A stretch of DNA of 64,000 nt, taken from contig OZ026840.1 in NCBI GenBank assembly GCA_964023205.1, forward strand, positions 30,482,199 to 30,546,198, given 5' to 3'. Both the position numbers and the translations under genes were made by a program. The stretch is from Lutraria lutraria (Eukaryota; Mollusca; Bivalvia; Venerida; Mactridae). The notes under the pieces are model-generated. The model saw nothing but the letters and a program-made list of their open reading frames with translations. It was not told the origin of the DNA and searched no databases. Shown here in pieces: positions 53,301-60,242 of this stretch; positions within the stretch are counted from its first letter, which is position 1; each line of letters begins with the position of its first letter.

Positions 53301-55474
53301 GTTGAGCGTGTTGAAGTGTGAGTAGAGATAACTTCATTGTTTTTAACGATTGGCTTTCAATATTAACTTTCTGTATATACCATTGTGTCATAATGTTGTT
53401 TCGGTGTTTCATTGGATGTAATGCCATTTTTCAGCAATATTTCAGCTATATATACGGCGGTCGGTTCACCTAACCAGTTTTCCTGGACTCTATTCCAACC
53501 AGTACTAACTTACCCAAGGAGCTGACATCTTCTCCACATATGTAGAAAAATTGACATTTTTCCAAATTCATAGAAGAGTATGACAAGCATAGACTTGGAT
53601 TAAAAACAGGATTGCAAGGTCACAAGTCCGGAGCAATTAGCACTTGACCATGGCGAGAACCTATCTTAATCTTAATGTAACAGAAATACATGGTACAGAA
53701 ACACAAATTGTAGTGTGTTTCATTGCTGACTTCCAATAATTTAAGTGGACTTAATATGTAAGGTTATAAAACATAATATTATATGCCAATCATTTGATTC
53801 TTGCTGACAATAAACTGTCTGATAATTGCTGATTAAAAATACAGTGTAACCTCTCCAAAGCAACACCCTTTGGGAGAAGTAAAATTATGTTGTTGTTGAA
53901 TGGTTGTTAACGCTCTTAGAGAGGTTAAATGAATAGTTAAATTATGCTATGGGAAAAATCATGCTGTTGTTGAACGGAGATTGTTGCTCAAGAAAGGGCC
54001 CCTCTGGAGAGGTTGTACTGTAGTTTTATGGTGTGTGTGTTCACAAAGATAATTTATGTTGAATGTTTGCTATCATTTTTATTGATCAATAACACATAGA
54101 TCATAACATTTACTGCTATCTTGTGAAAAAAAACATGATCTATTCAAGGAATATTGCAAATGGACAAAATCACTGTTAACATCCCTACATAATATCCCCT
54201 CAAACGAAATTGCCCCTCATATTTTAGGGAAAAAAAATAGTACCTGACCAGGGATGCAATATTACAATGTCTTTCATAATATACTAGTATGTCCCCATTA
54301 CAAAACAAAAACATTTTAAAACATATCTTTTTATACGTACATCAAAACATGCATGTTCAGCATGGGTTCTAAATGATATCAAATCTTTTTGATCAGTACC
54401 ATGAAAGTACTTTTTATAGAATTCTCTTAAAACTTTGAAGTGGTATTCATAATAATAGAAAAAAATGATAAGGAATAAAATAATAATAATATAATGATAA
54501 AAGAATTATTCATTTTTCACTAGAATATCTCTAAAATTACCATATTTTATTTCGTAATGTGTTCAAGAATTCAATCGATTCAGAATTTATGGAGATCAGA
54601 TTGTAGATGGAAAAAAATTGATTTGCATTTCATAGTAAAGCTAGTAATGTTACTTTATGAACAGAGGTACATTTCTATTGATGTTACATATTTTGTTGAA
54701 CCTTTCTAAATATTCAAATATTCCTATATAACCATTATATCAAACATGACTGCCATGGTGCTTGTGTTATTGATACTTTATTTTGTTGTAATACAGTAAG
54801 GATGTGAGGTTACCAGTACAGTTACAGAGAGCAATGGCAGCTGAAGCAGAGGCTGCACGTGAAGCTCGTGCCAAGGTTTGTATTATAGTTATATAGTTTT
54901 AGTATTCCTAATGGGGTTAATGAGTATTTTATGATGAATTGATCAAATGTTATAACTTATTTTACATTCGTTATCCTCACAGTGTATCTGTAATAGAGGA
55001 GATTATTAATTTGTTGTATCTTCCTACATAATGAAAGTTGGACAATTTAGTCACTAAATGACCTTGGCTGTGGTGCTACGTTACACCCCAGTAAAAAAAG
55101 AAAAAGAGATAGTAAAGTGAACCTGATTCTGATTAGTGATTAATGTAGCAATAGAATCTTGTGATTTGTCTAATTTTATTCAATTTCTGTAATTATTAGG
55201 AAATACTATTAAACTATTGGTTGTATGTTTATAATAGTGAGGGTATTTGCTTCATTAGGTCATTGCTGCAGAGGGTGAGCAGAAAGCATCTCGTGCACTG
55301 AAGGAGGCTGCTGACGTCATCACTGAATCACCAGCAGCCATTCAGCTTCGCTACCTTCAAACATTGAATACCATTTCTGCAGAGAAGAACTCTACAATTA
55401 TCTTCCCCTTGCCCATTGATCTGTTGCGGTGTTTTGTTAGTCGTGACAATGGGAGACAAAATACGAGTTTCTAA
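17250..55474 (+). CDS. STOM: Stomatin (band 7 / SPFH domain) gene, whole coding span
   Basis: Eight exons (17250-17361, 35233-35351, 35850-35922, 44657-44739, 45588-45791, 53262-53317, 54797-54875, 55259-55474) add up to 942 nt, that is 313 residues plus stop, with every junction GT..AG and in phase. Visible in the product: a polar N-terminus (1-50); a cysteine pair at 51-52; a hydrophobic hairpin segment about 54-76 with the family's bend proline at 69; [12 protein letters not shown] at 81-92, which opens the SPFH domain; a cysteine at 109 in PCIDSY matching a palmitoylated cysteine of human stomatin; an alanine/glutamate-rich stretch about 225-260; and FPLPIDLL near the end. Human stomatin is 288 residues; most of the difference is the longer N-terminus. 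Stomatins are monotopic, cholesterol-associated, oligomeric proteins of the inner plasma membrane face that modulate ion channels. The 5' UTR and promoter were not found. Naming at family level is secure; strict orthology to STOM rather than another stomatin paralogue is inferred. Confidence 0.95.
17947..18643. repeat. 24-bp minisatellite, about 29 units
   Basis: Unit of the form TTAATGTTATTATTAGTTCTGA(TA). Units differ almost only at three positions (GTTATT/GGTATT, ATTAGT/ATAAGT, rare TCT/TAT), giving a patterned array about 590 bases after the exon 1 donor. Confidence 0.97.
19023..20560 (-). mobile_element. Pearl-like plan element on the - strand, interior disrupted
   Basis: On the - strand the 5' end at 20560 reads TTATACCCCCACTATTTT, pairing with AAAATAATGGGGG, then a GTCTGTCTGTC stretch; the 3' end at 19023 reads GGGGTATTAGTCAC-CTCT-GTGAC...CTCTAGT. 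Ends match the pearl-like architecture; the TTCATGAA array at 19624-19916 and other sequence lie inside, so this may be two fragments. Confidence 0.5.
19624..19916. repeat. TTCATGAA array, left
   Basis: About twenty copies of the palindrome TTCATGAA spaced by 8-12 bases (AACTAG, CAAA, ATGG spacers), with an internal longer duplication (AGGAAAAATGGCCACTTCAT at two places). The preceding CCCCGGCGAGAA mirrors the sequence after the right array. Confidence 0.9.
20650..20948 (-). repeat. tRNA-derived SINE, - strand
   Basis: The - strand starts CGTCTGGCTAGCTCAGTGG (A box) and has GAGTTCGAACAC (B box), then a body with GTTAGTACTGGTTAAGGCCT. No intact cloverleaf 3' half, so it is a SINE head and not a tRNA gene. 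Confidence 0.75.
20985..21325 (-). repeat. Hairpin-headed repeat, - strand
   Basis: Near 21300-21322 TATACCCCATTTCTTCGAAA is followed by GGGGGCATA, a 5'-hairpin like those of the pearl-plan elements; leftwards are two ~150-bp related segments (CTCCAAAATCAATAGGGG... and CTCAAAATCAATATTGGG...). Confidence 0.5.
21330..23180. other. Interval between the TTCATGAA arrays, no gene recognised
   Basis: AT-rich intron sequence; only short chance ORFs, none resembling a transposase. Confidence 0.4.
23181..23450. repeat. TTCATGAA array, right
   Basis: ATTCATGAA repeats with TATTTGAT, GTTTTTGACA and CTTTTTTACA spacers, ending in TTCATGAACCTTTTTCGCAG and GGGAAG, the inverse of the start of the left array. 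Confidence 0.9.
23968..24060 (-). repeat. 5'-hairpin fragment of a pearl-plan element
   Basis: On the - strand: TTATACCCCCACAAACAAAG, GTTTGAGTGGGGGTAT, GGAGTCACTCTGTCGGTCAG. The 3' end was not found. Confidence 0.55.
27020..27497 (+). mobile_element. Internally deleted Tc1-like transposon
   Basis: Perfect 29-base inverted ends (TATACTACTCAAAATTTGAT... and the complement ending TTTTGAGTAGTATA), 478 bp in all, with a Tc1-type transposase C-terminus directly after the left end. Nested inside the foldback element at 25903-28400. Confidence 0.88.
27043..27237 (+). pseudogene. Tc1-like transposase, C-terminal 64 codons only
   Basis: Frame from [11 protein letters not shown] through [19 protein letters not shown] to ARGHQSQY and a stop. 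This is the Tc1 family C-terminus (WD.L.R, EEW..IP, RLI.SM..R.Q, RGG.T.Y type). The catalytic DDE residues and DNA-binding domain are deleted; the left inverted end runs straight into the frame. Confidence 0.85.
28401..30300. other. Intron 1 sequence, nothing recognised
   Basis: Unique-looking AT-rich DNA with short chance ORFs; fragments near 28440 (ACAGACAGACAT) recall the microsatellite of pearl-plan elements. Confidence 0.4.
30309..30625. repeat. 46-bp tandem repeat, about 6.5 units
   Basis: Unit GCTACAGAATATATATACAT, TTGCTTGCTATACTTAGGTG, GGTGGA; the first unit is longer and divergent, the last two slightly changed. Confidence 0.95.
31065..31290. repeat. 50-bp tandem repeat, about 4.5 units
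   Basis: TGCTCTTAGGCTATTTC recurs at 31066, 31116, 31166, 31216 and 31266. A diverged piece (AGCTATTTCAAAAATACTA) occurs again at 31860. Confidence 0.95.
31415..31777 (-). other. Open frame for a basic low-complexity peptide, coding status doubtful
   Basis: About 120 open codons; the first ATG is ten codons in, so at most about 111 residues ([20 protein letters not shown] onward), rich in K, R, S. No domain recognised. It sits antisense inside stomatin intron 1 between repeats. It may be the relic of a retroelement ORF1, a lone exon or chance. Confidence 0.25.
33799..34212 (+). mobile_element. AGCTCACC-family element, short copy
   Basis: Starts TTTAGCTCACCAAAGCACAA with an imperfect 5' hairpin closing at AGTGAGCTTT, ends CTCAGGTGAGCCATTGTGGC, CTTCTTGTTTT, as in 15150-16018, but without the tandem core. 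Confidence 0.65.
35233..35351 (+). CDS. STOM: Stomatin exon 2 (membrane hairpin)
   Basis: Acceptor TATATTTTCAG, donor AAG|GTAAGA. Completes residue 38 and encodes 39-77: an acidic linker, GLGCCGY, then a hydrophobic run with an internal proline ([12 protein letters not shown]). This is the monotopic hairpin of the family; the cysteines before and after it are candidate palmitoylation sites. Confidence 0.96.
35850..35922 (+). CDS. STOM: Stomatin exon 3 (SPFH start)
   Basis: Acceptor TTGCTGCAG, donor CAG|GTAAGC. Encodes [17 protein letters not shown] and the GGAKGPG turn, the most conserved stretch of the stomatin family at the membrane-proximal edge of the SPFH domain. A hairpin-headed repeat begins only about 18 bases after the donor. 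Confidence 0.97.
35940..36387 (+). mobile_element. Hairpin-headed element directly after exon 3
   Basis: 5' hairpin TATGCCCCCG / CGGGGGCATA, then TCTGTCTGTT microsatellite, a ~330-bp body, CGGAGGGGGTAT (inverse of the 5' end), a 3' hairpin TGTGTTTTTGAAACACA and CTTGTT. Same plan as the pearl-like copies, different sequence. Confidence 0.7.
37310..37358 (-). repeat. SINE fragment
   Basis: TGGCGGACAGTTCACTGCCT and ACTTTCTCACATAAAGAG are the inverse of part of the SINE at 49775-49995. Confidence 0.55.
37665..38569. mobile_element. pogo/Tigger-like MITE, 905 bp
   Basis: Inverted ends TACAGTAAAACCTCGATTAT and GATAATCGAGGTTTTACTGT flanked by TA, the TIR type of pogo/Tigger elements. Several GGATAATC words lie sub-terminally. 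The interior shows no transposase. Confidence 0.8.
38974..39021 (-). ncRNA. Degenerate hammerhead-ribozyme-like motif of a Penelope-like element
   Basis: On the - strand: CATTG..ATGTC, TTGATAA in place of the core CUGAUGA, a perfect stem GGCG-GTTG-CGCC, GAAAC, GTA, and GACAAATG that can pair with the first part. Two core positions differ from consensus, so it is probably inactive. Hammerheads are known in Penelope-like elements, and a Penelope-like relic lies just upstream on the same strand. Confidence 0.4.
39223..39510 (-). pseudogene. Penelope-like element, GIY-YIG endonuclease C-terminus
   Basis: Frame with [26 protein letters not shown] and [15 protein letters not shown], typical of the C-terminal GIY-YIG endonuclease of Penelope-like retroelements. 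The YVGQ motif lies just upstream in a different frame (39485-39508), so there is a frameshift. The reverse transcriptase part is missing. Confidence 0.8.
40621..40935. mobile_element. Possible MITE with TTTATCRCATACCC ends
   Basis: CTTTATCACATACCC at the left, GGGTATGCGATAAAAAG at the right. A second small inverted pair follows (TTAGTGTAGATTCCGT at 40945, ACGGAATCCACACT at 41018). Confidence 0.45.
42055..43462 (+). mobile_element. MITE interrupted by the pearl-like copy
   Basis: Left end TACTGTGGAATCATTAATTT at 42055, right end ATGAAAATACAGT at 43462, with the pearl-like element between. Without the insertion it aligns in reverse with the intact MITE at 51202-51397. Confidence 0.75.
42079..43277 (+). 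mobile_element. Pearl-like / Helentron-like non-autonomous element, copy 2 (stomatin intron 3)
   Basis: Same termini, hairpins, GGTC stretch and tandem core as the copy at 2008-3253, and the same orientation, with few differences and a shorter GGTC run. It splits a 196-bp-type MITE (42055-43462) between two Ts. Confidence 0.85.
44195..44378 (+). mobile_element. MITE with CAACCTCTCC ends, copy 1 (intron 3)
   Basis: Termini ACAGTGCAACCTCTCCAGAG and CTTTGGAGAGGTTGCCCTGT form an inverted repeat flanked by TA. The interior holds CAACAAC-rich sequence. An inverted relative lies at 53840-54022. Confidence 0.8.
44388..44640. repeat. Degenerate tandem tract, TGTGTTATTATTGATTTTTA type
   Basis: Units of about 22 bases, more regular at the left, ending just before the exon 4 acceptor tract. 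Confidence 0.85.
44657..44739 (+). CDS. STOM: Stomatin exon 4
   Basis: Acceptor ATATTTTCAG, donor GAG|GTAATA. Begins by completing a glycine codon and encodes [20 protein letters not shown] and then FDVPPQE, matching the early SPFH beta strands. Cys109 matches the palmitoylated cysteine of human stomatin. Confidence 0.97.
44797..45122 (+). repeat. tRNA-derived SINE, full-length type (intron 4)
   Basis: tRNA-like head with A box (TGGTAACACGCTGG), variable region and B box (GTGGGTTCGGATCTC), a ~200-bp body and 3' end GCTGTTAGAAAACAGATAAA. Fragments of the same family at 8870-9010 and 9240-9435. Confidence 0.8.
45588..45791 (+). CDS. STOM: Stomatin exon 5 (SPFH core)
   Basis: Acceptor GTCATTTTAG, donor CAG|GTAAGT; 68 codons, phase 0 at both ends. 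Encodes [19 protein letters not shown] through [19 protein letters not shown], the conserved core and oligomerisation surface of the SPFH domain. Confidence 0.98.
48412..48945. repeat. 33-35-bp minisatellite, about 16 units
   Basis: Unit GGGTGAGTTTTTTACATGAC, TGTTCTAGATT. Two unit types (GACTGTTCTAGATTCAGG and GGCTGTTCTAAATTGG) alternate, giving a higher-order dimer. Confidence 0.95.
49637..49724. repeat. Palindromic hairpin repeat, copy 4, with a short internal duplication (intron 5)
   Basis: Left arm damaged (AACCAAGAGTGTCG); right arm has GATAGTCTTGC twice in tandem, then GCTGAGCCCTCGA. Confidence 0.75.
49775..49995 (+). repeat. tRNA-derived SINE, + strand
   Basis: Head TGGTCGAGTGGTTAAGGTCC with GGATTCAAGCCC as B box, then body TTATGTGAGAAAGTAGGCAG and GTACTGGTTCTTCCCAGGAA. 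Related copies: 6965, 37310, 53405, 60440, and the body of 20650. Confidence 0.75.
50035..50100 (-). repeat. tRNA-like SINE head, - strand
   Basis: AGCCTGATTAGCTCAGTTGG, TGGAGCATCTGACTTGCAAG, CAGGAGGTA: the 5' half of a tRNA, no acceptor-matching 3' half. Confidence 0.6.
50489..50547. repeat. Palindromic hairpin repeat, copy 5, left end lost (intron 5)
   Basis: From CTGTCGTAACTTGTTC to GAACCCTCGA; the outer left arm is no longer recognisable. Lies about 1.05 kb before exon 6a. Confidence 0.7.
51202..51397 (-). mobile_element. MITE, intact copy, just upstream of exon 6a
   Basis: About 196 bp flanked by TA, with inverted ends (TACTGTATTTTCATTTACTT and the complement of CCAACGAAAATTAATGATTC...CAGTA). 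Inverted relative to the interrupted copy at 42055-43462. Ends 197 bases before exon 6a. No coding capacity. Confidence 0.75.
51595..51650 (+). CDS. STOM: Stomatin alternative exon 6a (duplicate of exon 6b)
   Basis: Acceptor with a pyrimidine-rich tract ending AAATAG, donor AAT|GTATAA. The 56 nt have the same length and phases as exon 6b. Spliced between exons 5 and 7 the frame reads [19 protein letters not shown], against [19 protein letters not shown] for 6b: 8 of 19 identical, keeping the invariant PWG and the closing E-V/I. Reading past the donor meets a stop after five more codons. Because 56 is not a multiple of three, using both or neither exon breaks the frame. The donor is weaker than that of 6b, and several residues normal for the family (DE..T, VERVE) are changed, so the isoform should differ in function, or the exon may be decaying. 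No in-frame stop or frameshift is present. Confidence 0.8.
53039..53116. repeat. Palindromic hairpin repeat, copy 6, upstream of exon 6b
   Basis: Complete copy (TCGAGGGTTCAGCGCAACAC to TTGCGTTGAACCCTCG). It lies in the intron between 6a and 6b, 145 bases before the 6b acceptor. Confidence 0.85.
53262..53317 (+). CDS. STOM: Stomatin exon 6b (canonical)
   Basis: Acceptor TTTTTTCTGTAG, donor AGT|GTGAGT; 56 nt ending two bases into a valine codon that exon 7 completes. Encodes [19 protein letters not shown], the form seen across animal stomatins (WG.KVERVE). A self-complementary 78-bp repeat ends about 145 bases upstream of its acceptor. Confidence 0.97.
53405..53660 (-). repeat. SINE body, - strand (intron 6)
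   Basis: CGGTTCACCTAACCAGTTTT, CCTGGACTCTATTCCAACCA, GTACTAACTTACCC is the inverse of the SINE body at 49775-49995. Confidence 0.6.
53840..54022 (-). mobile_element. MITE with CAACCTCTCC ends, copy 2 (intron 6)
   Basis: Begins ACAGTGTAACCTCTCCAAAG and ends CTCTGGAGAGGTTGTACTGT. Its complement follows the copy at 44195-44378 along the whole length with scattered differences, so the two could pair in one transcript. Confidence 0.8.
54797..54875 (+). CDS. STOM: Stomatin exon 7
   Basis: Acceptor TTGTAATACAG, donor AAG|GTTTGT. Completes the split codon and encodes [13 protein letters not shown] and then [13 protein letters not shown], the end of the SPFH domain and the start of the C-terminal helical, coiled-coil-like region used in oligomer assembly. 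Confidence 0.97.
55259..55474 (+). CDS. STOM: Stomatin exon 8 (stop codon)
   Basis: Acceptor GCTTCATTAG. Encodes [36 protein letters not shown] and FPLPIDLL, then a short unique tail ([14 protein letters not shown]) and TAA at 55472-55474. The conserved part matches the C-terminal hydrophobic/oligomerisation segment of stomatins; the tail is lineage-specific. The 3' UTR begins directly before a 162-bp tandem repeat. Confidence 0.97.
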   Translation, partial: VIAAEGEQKASRALKEAADVITESPAAIQLRYLQTLNTISAEKNSTIIFPLPIDLLRCFVSRDNGRQNTSF

Positions 55475-55479
55475 ATCTT

Positions 55480-56115
55480 GATTCTAAATATAGTACATGA
55501 TGTAACGTTTCTATTAATAGTACATGCTATTATATTTCTAAATATAGTACACTACATTCTGATTATAAATATAGTACATGATAAAATGTTTTTATTAATA
55601 GTACATGATATTATATCTCTAAATACAGTACACTACAGCTAGATTCTAAATATAGTACATGATGTAACGTTTCTATTGATAGTACATGATATTATATTTC
55701 TAAATATAGTACACTACATTCTGATTCCAAATATAGTACATGATAAAATGTTTCTATTAATAGTACATGATATTATATCTCTAAATACAGTACACTACAG
55801 CTAGATTCTAAATATAGTACATGATGTAACGTTTCTATTGATAGTACATGATATTATATTTCTAAATATAGTACACTACATTCTGATTCCAAATATAGTA
55901 CATGATAAAACGTTTCTATTGATAGTACATGATATTATATCTCTAAATACAGTACACTACAGCTAGATTCTAAATATAGTACATGATGTAACGTTTCTAT
56001 TGATAGTACATGATATTATATTTCTAAATATAGTACACTACATTCTGATTCCAAATATAGTACATGATAAAATGTTTCTATTAATAGTACATGATATTAT
56101 ATCTCTAAATATTGT
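55480..56115. repeat. 162-bp tandem repeat in the stomatin 3' UTR region, about 4 units
   Basis: GATGTAACGTTTCTATT recurs at 55499, 55661, 55823 and 55985, exactly 162 bases apart. Each unit is made of two ~81-bp halves (TAGTACATGA and TAGTACACTACA variants). It starts within a few bases of the stop codon. Confidence 0.95.
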
Positions 56116-59100
56116 TACTGACATCATGTTTTTAGTATGTTTTATGACACAATGTTTGTAATTATATAGCATGTTCTGTTTCTAAATATAGATCATAGCA
56201 ACAAATTACTACAAGTTGGTACATGTGTACTTTGCTACAAATTTCTATTTATTATATGTGGCAACAAATTCGAGTGTTTAGTTCATTGTTGCACATTTCG
56301 GGATAGTGTATATTATTATACTGATAATCTGATGTATGTGGAACAATTGGCATATATTTCTCGGCTTAGAGTATTTTTACTTAATGTAAGGTATTTTATC
56401 ATGTTACTTCATTTGCTTAAACTACTACCAGTTACTTTAAATAGAACATTGTCACAAAATGGTATATTTGTATGAATATTCGCAATTTGATACTGGTTGT
56501 TGTAAAATAGTAATGTCTATTCTAAATGTGTATTTTTCCTGAAGAATTATGTGACTTAGGTCATGTTGTGTTAATGTAAATAACAGTATGGTTTGTTGTG
56601 GTTTGACAAATGGTAAAAGGACATTTTTTAGCTATAAGTTTTTACTTCAGAATAAGTAGGCCAAACAATGAATACCTGGTTTCCACTTACATCCCACCAA
56701 AATACAGGGTTGGGGTTATGCAAAACTGTTCTGGAATAATTTATTGTAGTTTGGAGGTATAGAATAGTGCAAGATTGGTTCGAAAAATAATGGGGCAAAT
56801 GTGGATAATAAATGCCAAAGCAATTGTGTATATGTATCACATGACCAAAGTCAAGCTCAAAATTACCCTTTCTTGCCAACTAATGTTGTTAATGTTTAGA
56901 TTAGATGAGGGTTCATGGTTCACTGTAAAATATTATTTTTTGCAAATAAGGTATTTTAGTAAGACTGGAATGAGCTCTTAATTCAGGTATAGAACACATA
57001 TGTTCTTTTTATTTTTTGGTAGCGCTTGTATTCCTAAATTATTGTTTCAATACACTCTTTGTTTAAACATTAGAATTCGAAATAGAAACATGACTTAATC
57101 TTTATGCCAAGCAGTCTACTGCTTTAAGAATGTGTTTGGTTGTGTTTTATATCTGTCTCATCTGTTAACATAATTGTCTATCCATTAAGCACTTCAGGTG
57201 AGCAATACATGTATATTAGGCTATCATGGCTTTCATGTTGTGAAATTGGATTTGATGCTTTAACAATATACCACACCCGTCCTCTCAAGAGCTCTCAATG
57301 AAACTGGATAGGTCAAAACAAAATTCCAAAGCAAAGATGGTTAGTCTATTGAAGTAATAGCGATACTAAATCTGAGATTGACTGATTTTGATGTTAATTT
57401 GTTTTGAGATCAGCTTTTCTAAGAGCCCAATGTGGAACTATTTAACTTATGTACATTGTATTTATTATGCTGAAGTTCCCTCAGCCTTCTAGATGATTTT
57501 AATAGAAGCTCTGGTTAATTGCATGTTTGTTACAATATTGTTTATTTCAGAACATGTTAACATTAATTATACGTTTTCATAGTAACATATATCATATTTA
57601 TGGTTGTTATGTTTGTCGTTGTTGTTTTTTAACATATTTATAAGAGATGTTTAATTGTTATTGGAGCATTTATAAGATTTTGTTGACTGTGCCCAATTGG
57701 AGTTTGGATTATAGTTTAAATCCAACTACTTACGTTTGAAGGGAGGCAACAGTCTAATGTTCTAGTAAACGCTTACAGTGTACCTTTGGTGTTTTGCAAC
57801 ATAAGACAGAAACCAGTTTTATGTACTAAATAGGAATTACTCAGTAAGGTCCCTTTTCTATTATATCACACTACACATAATTCAGCTTGGTCCCTTTTCA
57901 ATGACATCACCATGGTCTTTTGTTGAGATAATACGTCCTTGAATAAACTATCAGTTCAGCTCATTTTTGTTATTTATAATTATTAATAAGACTTGTTGGC
58001 GTGTTGAAAATATAACAATAAATAAGGCATTTGTTTAATTGCGTTTATAGATGAATTCAGTAATAATCCTGCTTAAATTGTTGGATATACCTGATAGGGA
58101 ATGTGATCATAGTATGTTCTAATCATTTAAAATCAAATTAATATTATGTAGATGTCTGTTGTAGCTTCACTTTTGTGTTGTATATTCTTATTGATGTTGT
58201 TGTTATGGTTACGAATATTTGGACTTTGTTGATGTTTTTTATATATATGGAGCAAATAAATATTATGTGTTTACTCTATTTAGTTCAGTATATTTGCATG
58301 AAACTGAATGTACAAAAAGTGTCAAAACATTGCAAGAACCTATTGTTAAAACGCAAGAACCTATTGTTAAAACATAAGTGTCAAAGGATACACGAAGTAA
58401 GGACAAGCAGATGAAATTGCACATATTTTCGTCGAATAACAGCCCTTATCTGTAACAAAAATATAACGCAATCTACTTCCTGTAGTAGTCAGATAGATAG
58501 GATGTTTTCACGTGCTACCAATATCAAGTTGATAACCTCCATAACAATTTACTGACAACACGTTTTTAATGCTGGGAAGGTGAGGTTATTTGACCTCTGA
58601 ACTGTGGTGAAAACTTAGCGTTGGATAATTCCAGTGCAATCTTAATTGAATGGCGGTAAGTATAAACTTAAATGGTTGAACTGATTTGCTATATAAAGGC
58701 CCAGATAATCCACAATACATTCGCCCCTAAAGGTTCTTACTTTACACATGCCTCGAGCTCGTACATTCATATTTAGAGATGTTCGTTGAAATTGTTGTGG
58801 TGAATTTGTGGTGAAGATTTTCATGCACCCCGCCGATACAATCATTCAACTGCTCAAGTAGTATTCCGACACTATCAAATACAATGTTTACTTCGTAGTC
58901 CTTTCCTGGATATTGTTTAATACTTGAAGAAACTGTTTTATTCTTATAATTTTGTATTTTATTCTTGGCTGTAGATTGATTGGGGTGGGCCTACATGTAC
59001 TTACATTATATAAAACTGGCGTGCATATTTGTGTTTTCACTCTGCCTTGAGTGCATAAACTCAATTATTGTTTTTGTTTGCATTCCCATGACACTGCTAT

Positions 59101-60129
59101 CCATGTACATGTATGTCGGATGAAACTCAACAATGCTTGGATCTGAACGTGTGTGAAGATTGCATCTACCCGATGTCAGACGTTTTAAATAAACGTATTT
59201 TATACAAATGAATATATGCAGCATAAGTTACTATTAGTGACAAGGTTAAACAACTTTAAAGGGAAAGGAAATATAAGTCATGGCTGGGACTATACAAACC
59301 CAAGTGCGTGAACCAGCCTAACCAAATGTGGGGTCCAAACAATACAAATAACGATATATGAGCAGTAATCAGGATGAACCAAATGTGTGTAACAGAAAGA
59401 CTTGCCAAATTTTGATTGTCAATATAAATATAGGAGCACTTATATGGTGACCAAGTAGTGTATTGGCTACTTAAATCCTTTACTGTACTTGGAATGATAA
59501 TAATGAAATTGCACGACCCTCAATATATTTTAGTCTAGTCTAAAGGAAGGCCACCTATCGCCTCTCTAATTTTACGACCGTTTCACGGCTGACACAAAGC
59601 AAGCAAGCGAACGGTTTCTGAAGTTAATATCAATGGATATAACAGGAGTATATGTTGCAAATGTACAGTTTTATAAAGAAAATACTCTTTATGATACAGA
59701 AGAAGTTCCCTAATCCTGAACATAAGGTCTGTTAAGATCAATGCATTATTTATCTCTCTTCTTTTAGTATGTACACTTTGTAAAATACATTGTAGATATA
59801 TGTTATGTTGAATAAGCATCTCACAATTTTCTATTAAATGTGTGTTTTAAAAACAAGTGTTCCATGGATTTATGGACATTTTATTGTTCCCGACAGTCTG
59901 CATATACGAGTATAATGAAATAGTTCTTGAATAACCAGAAATCTATAAAATGTTGCTATATCGTAATAATGGTACTTCCGGTAATTTCTTGAGTATAAAG
60001 TTTTTTTTAAAACAGTGAAATAGTATTAAATAAGGCATCGGAAAACCTGCCTGTAAGCAAAAATACAATCAATATTTATCTTGAACATATGTACAGAAAA
60101 TCAATATACAGTAGCATCTGTTTGACAAA
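56116..60129. other. Stretch between the stomatin 3' end and the Ig gene, no gene recognised
   Basis: AT-rich, only short chance ORFs. The left part is probably stomatin 3' UTR. Confidence 0.4.
57942..58260 (+). promoter_or_regulatory. Candidate poly(A) signals for the stomatin transcript
   Basis: AATAAA occurs at 57942-57947, 58017-58022 and 58255-58260, about 2.5 kb after the stomatin stop. No other evidence marks the transcript end, and AATAAA is common by chance in AT-rich DNA. Confidence 0.2.
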
Positions 60130-60184
60130 TCGAGGGCTCAGCGCAACACTGTCGTAACTTGTTCTTATTTCAATATGAGTTACA
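60130..60184. repeat. Palindromic hairpin repeat, copy 7, right arm lost
   Basis: TCGAGGGCTCAGCGCAACAC through the loop to ATGAGTTAC, then the second arm is missing. It lies just past the stop of the - strand Ig gene, probably in its 3' UTR. Confidence 0.75.
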
Positions 60185-60242
60185 TAATGTGCATAATGTT
60201 CCTATCTGGGACTTTTATATCTATAGCATGTCCACAAAGCTA

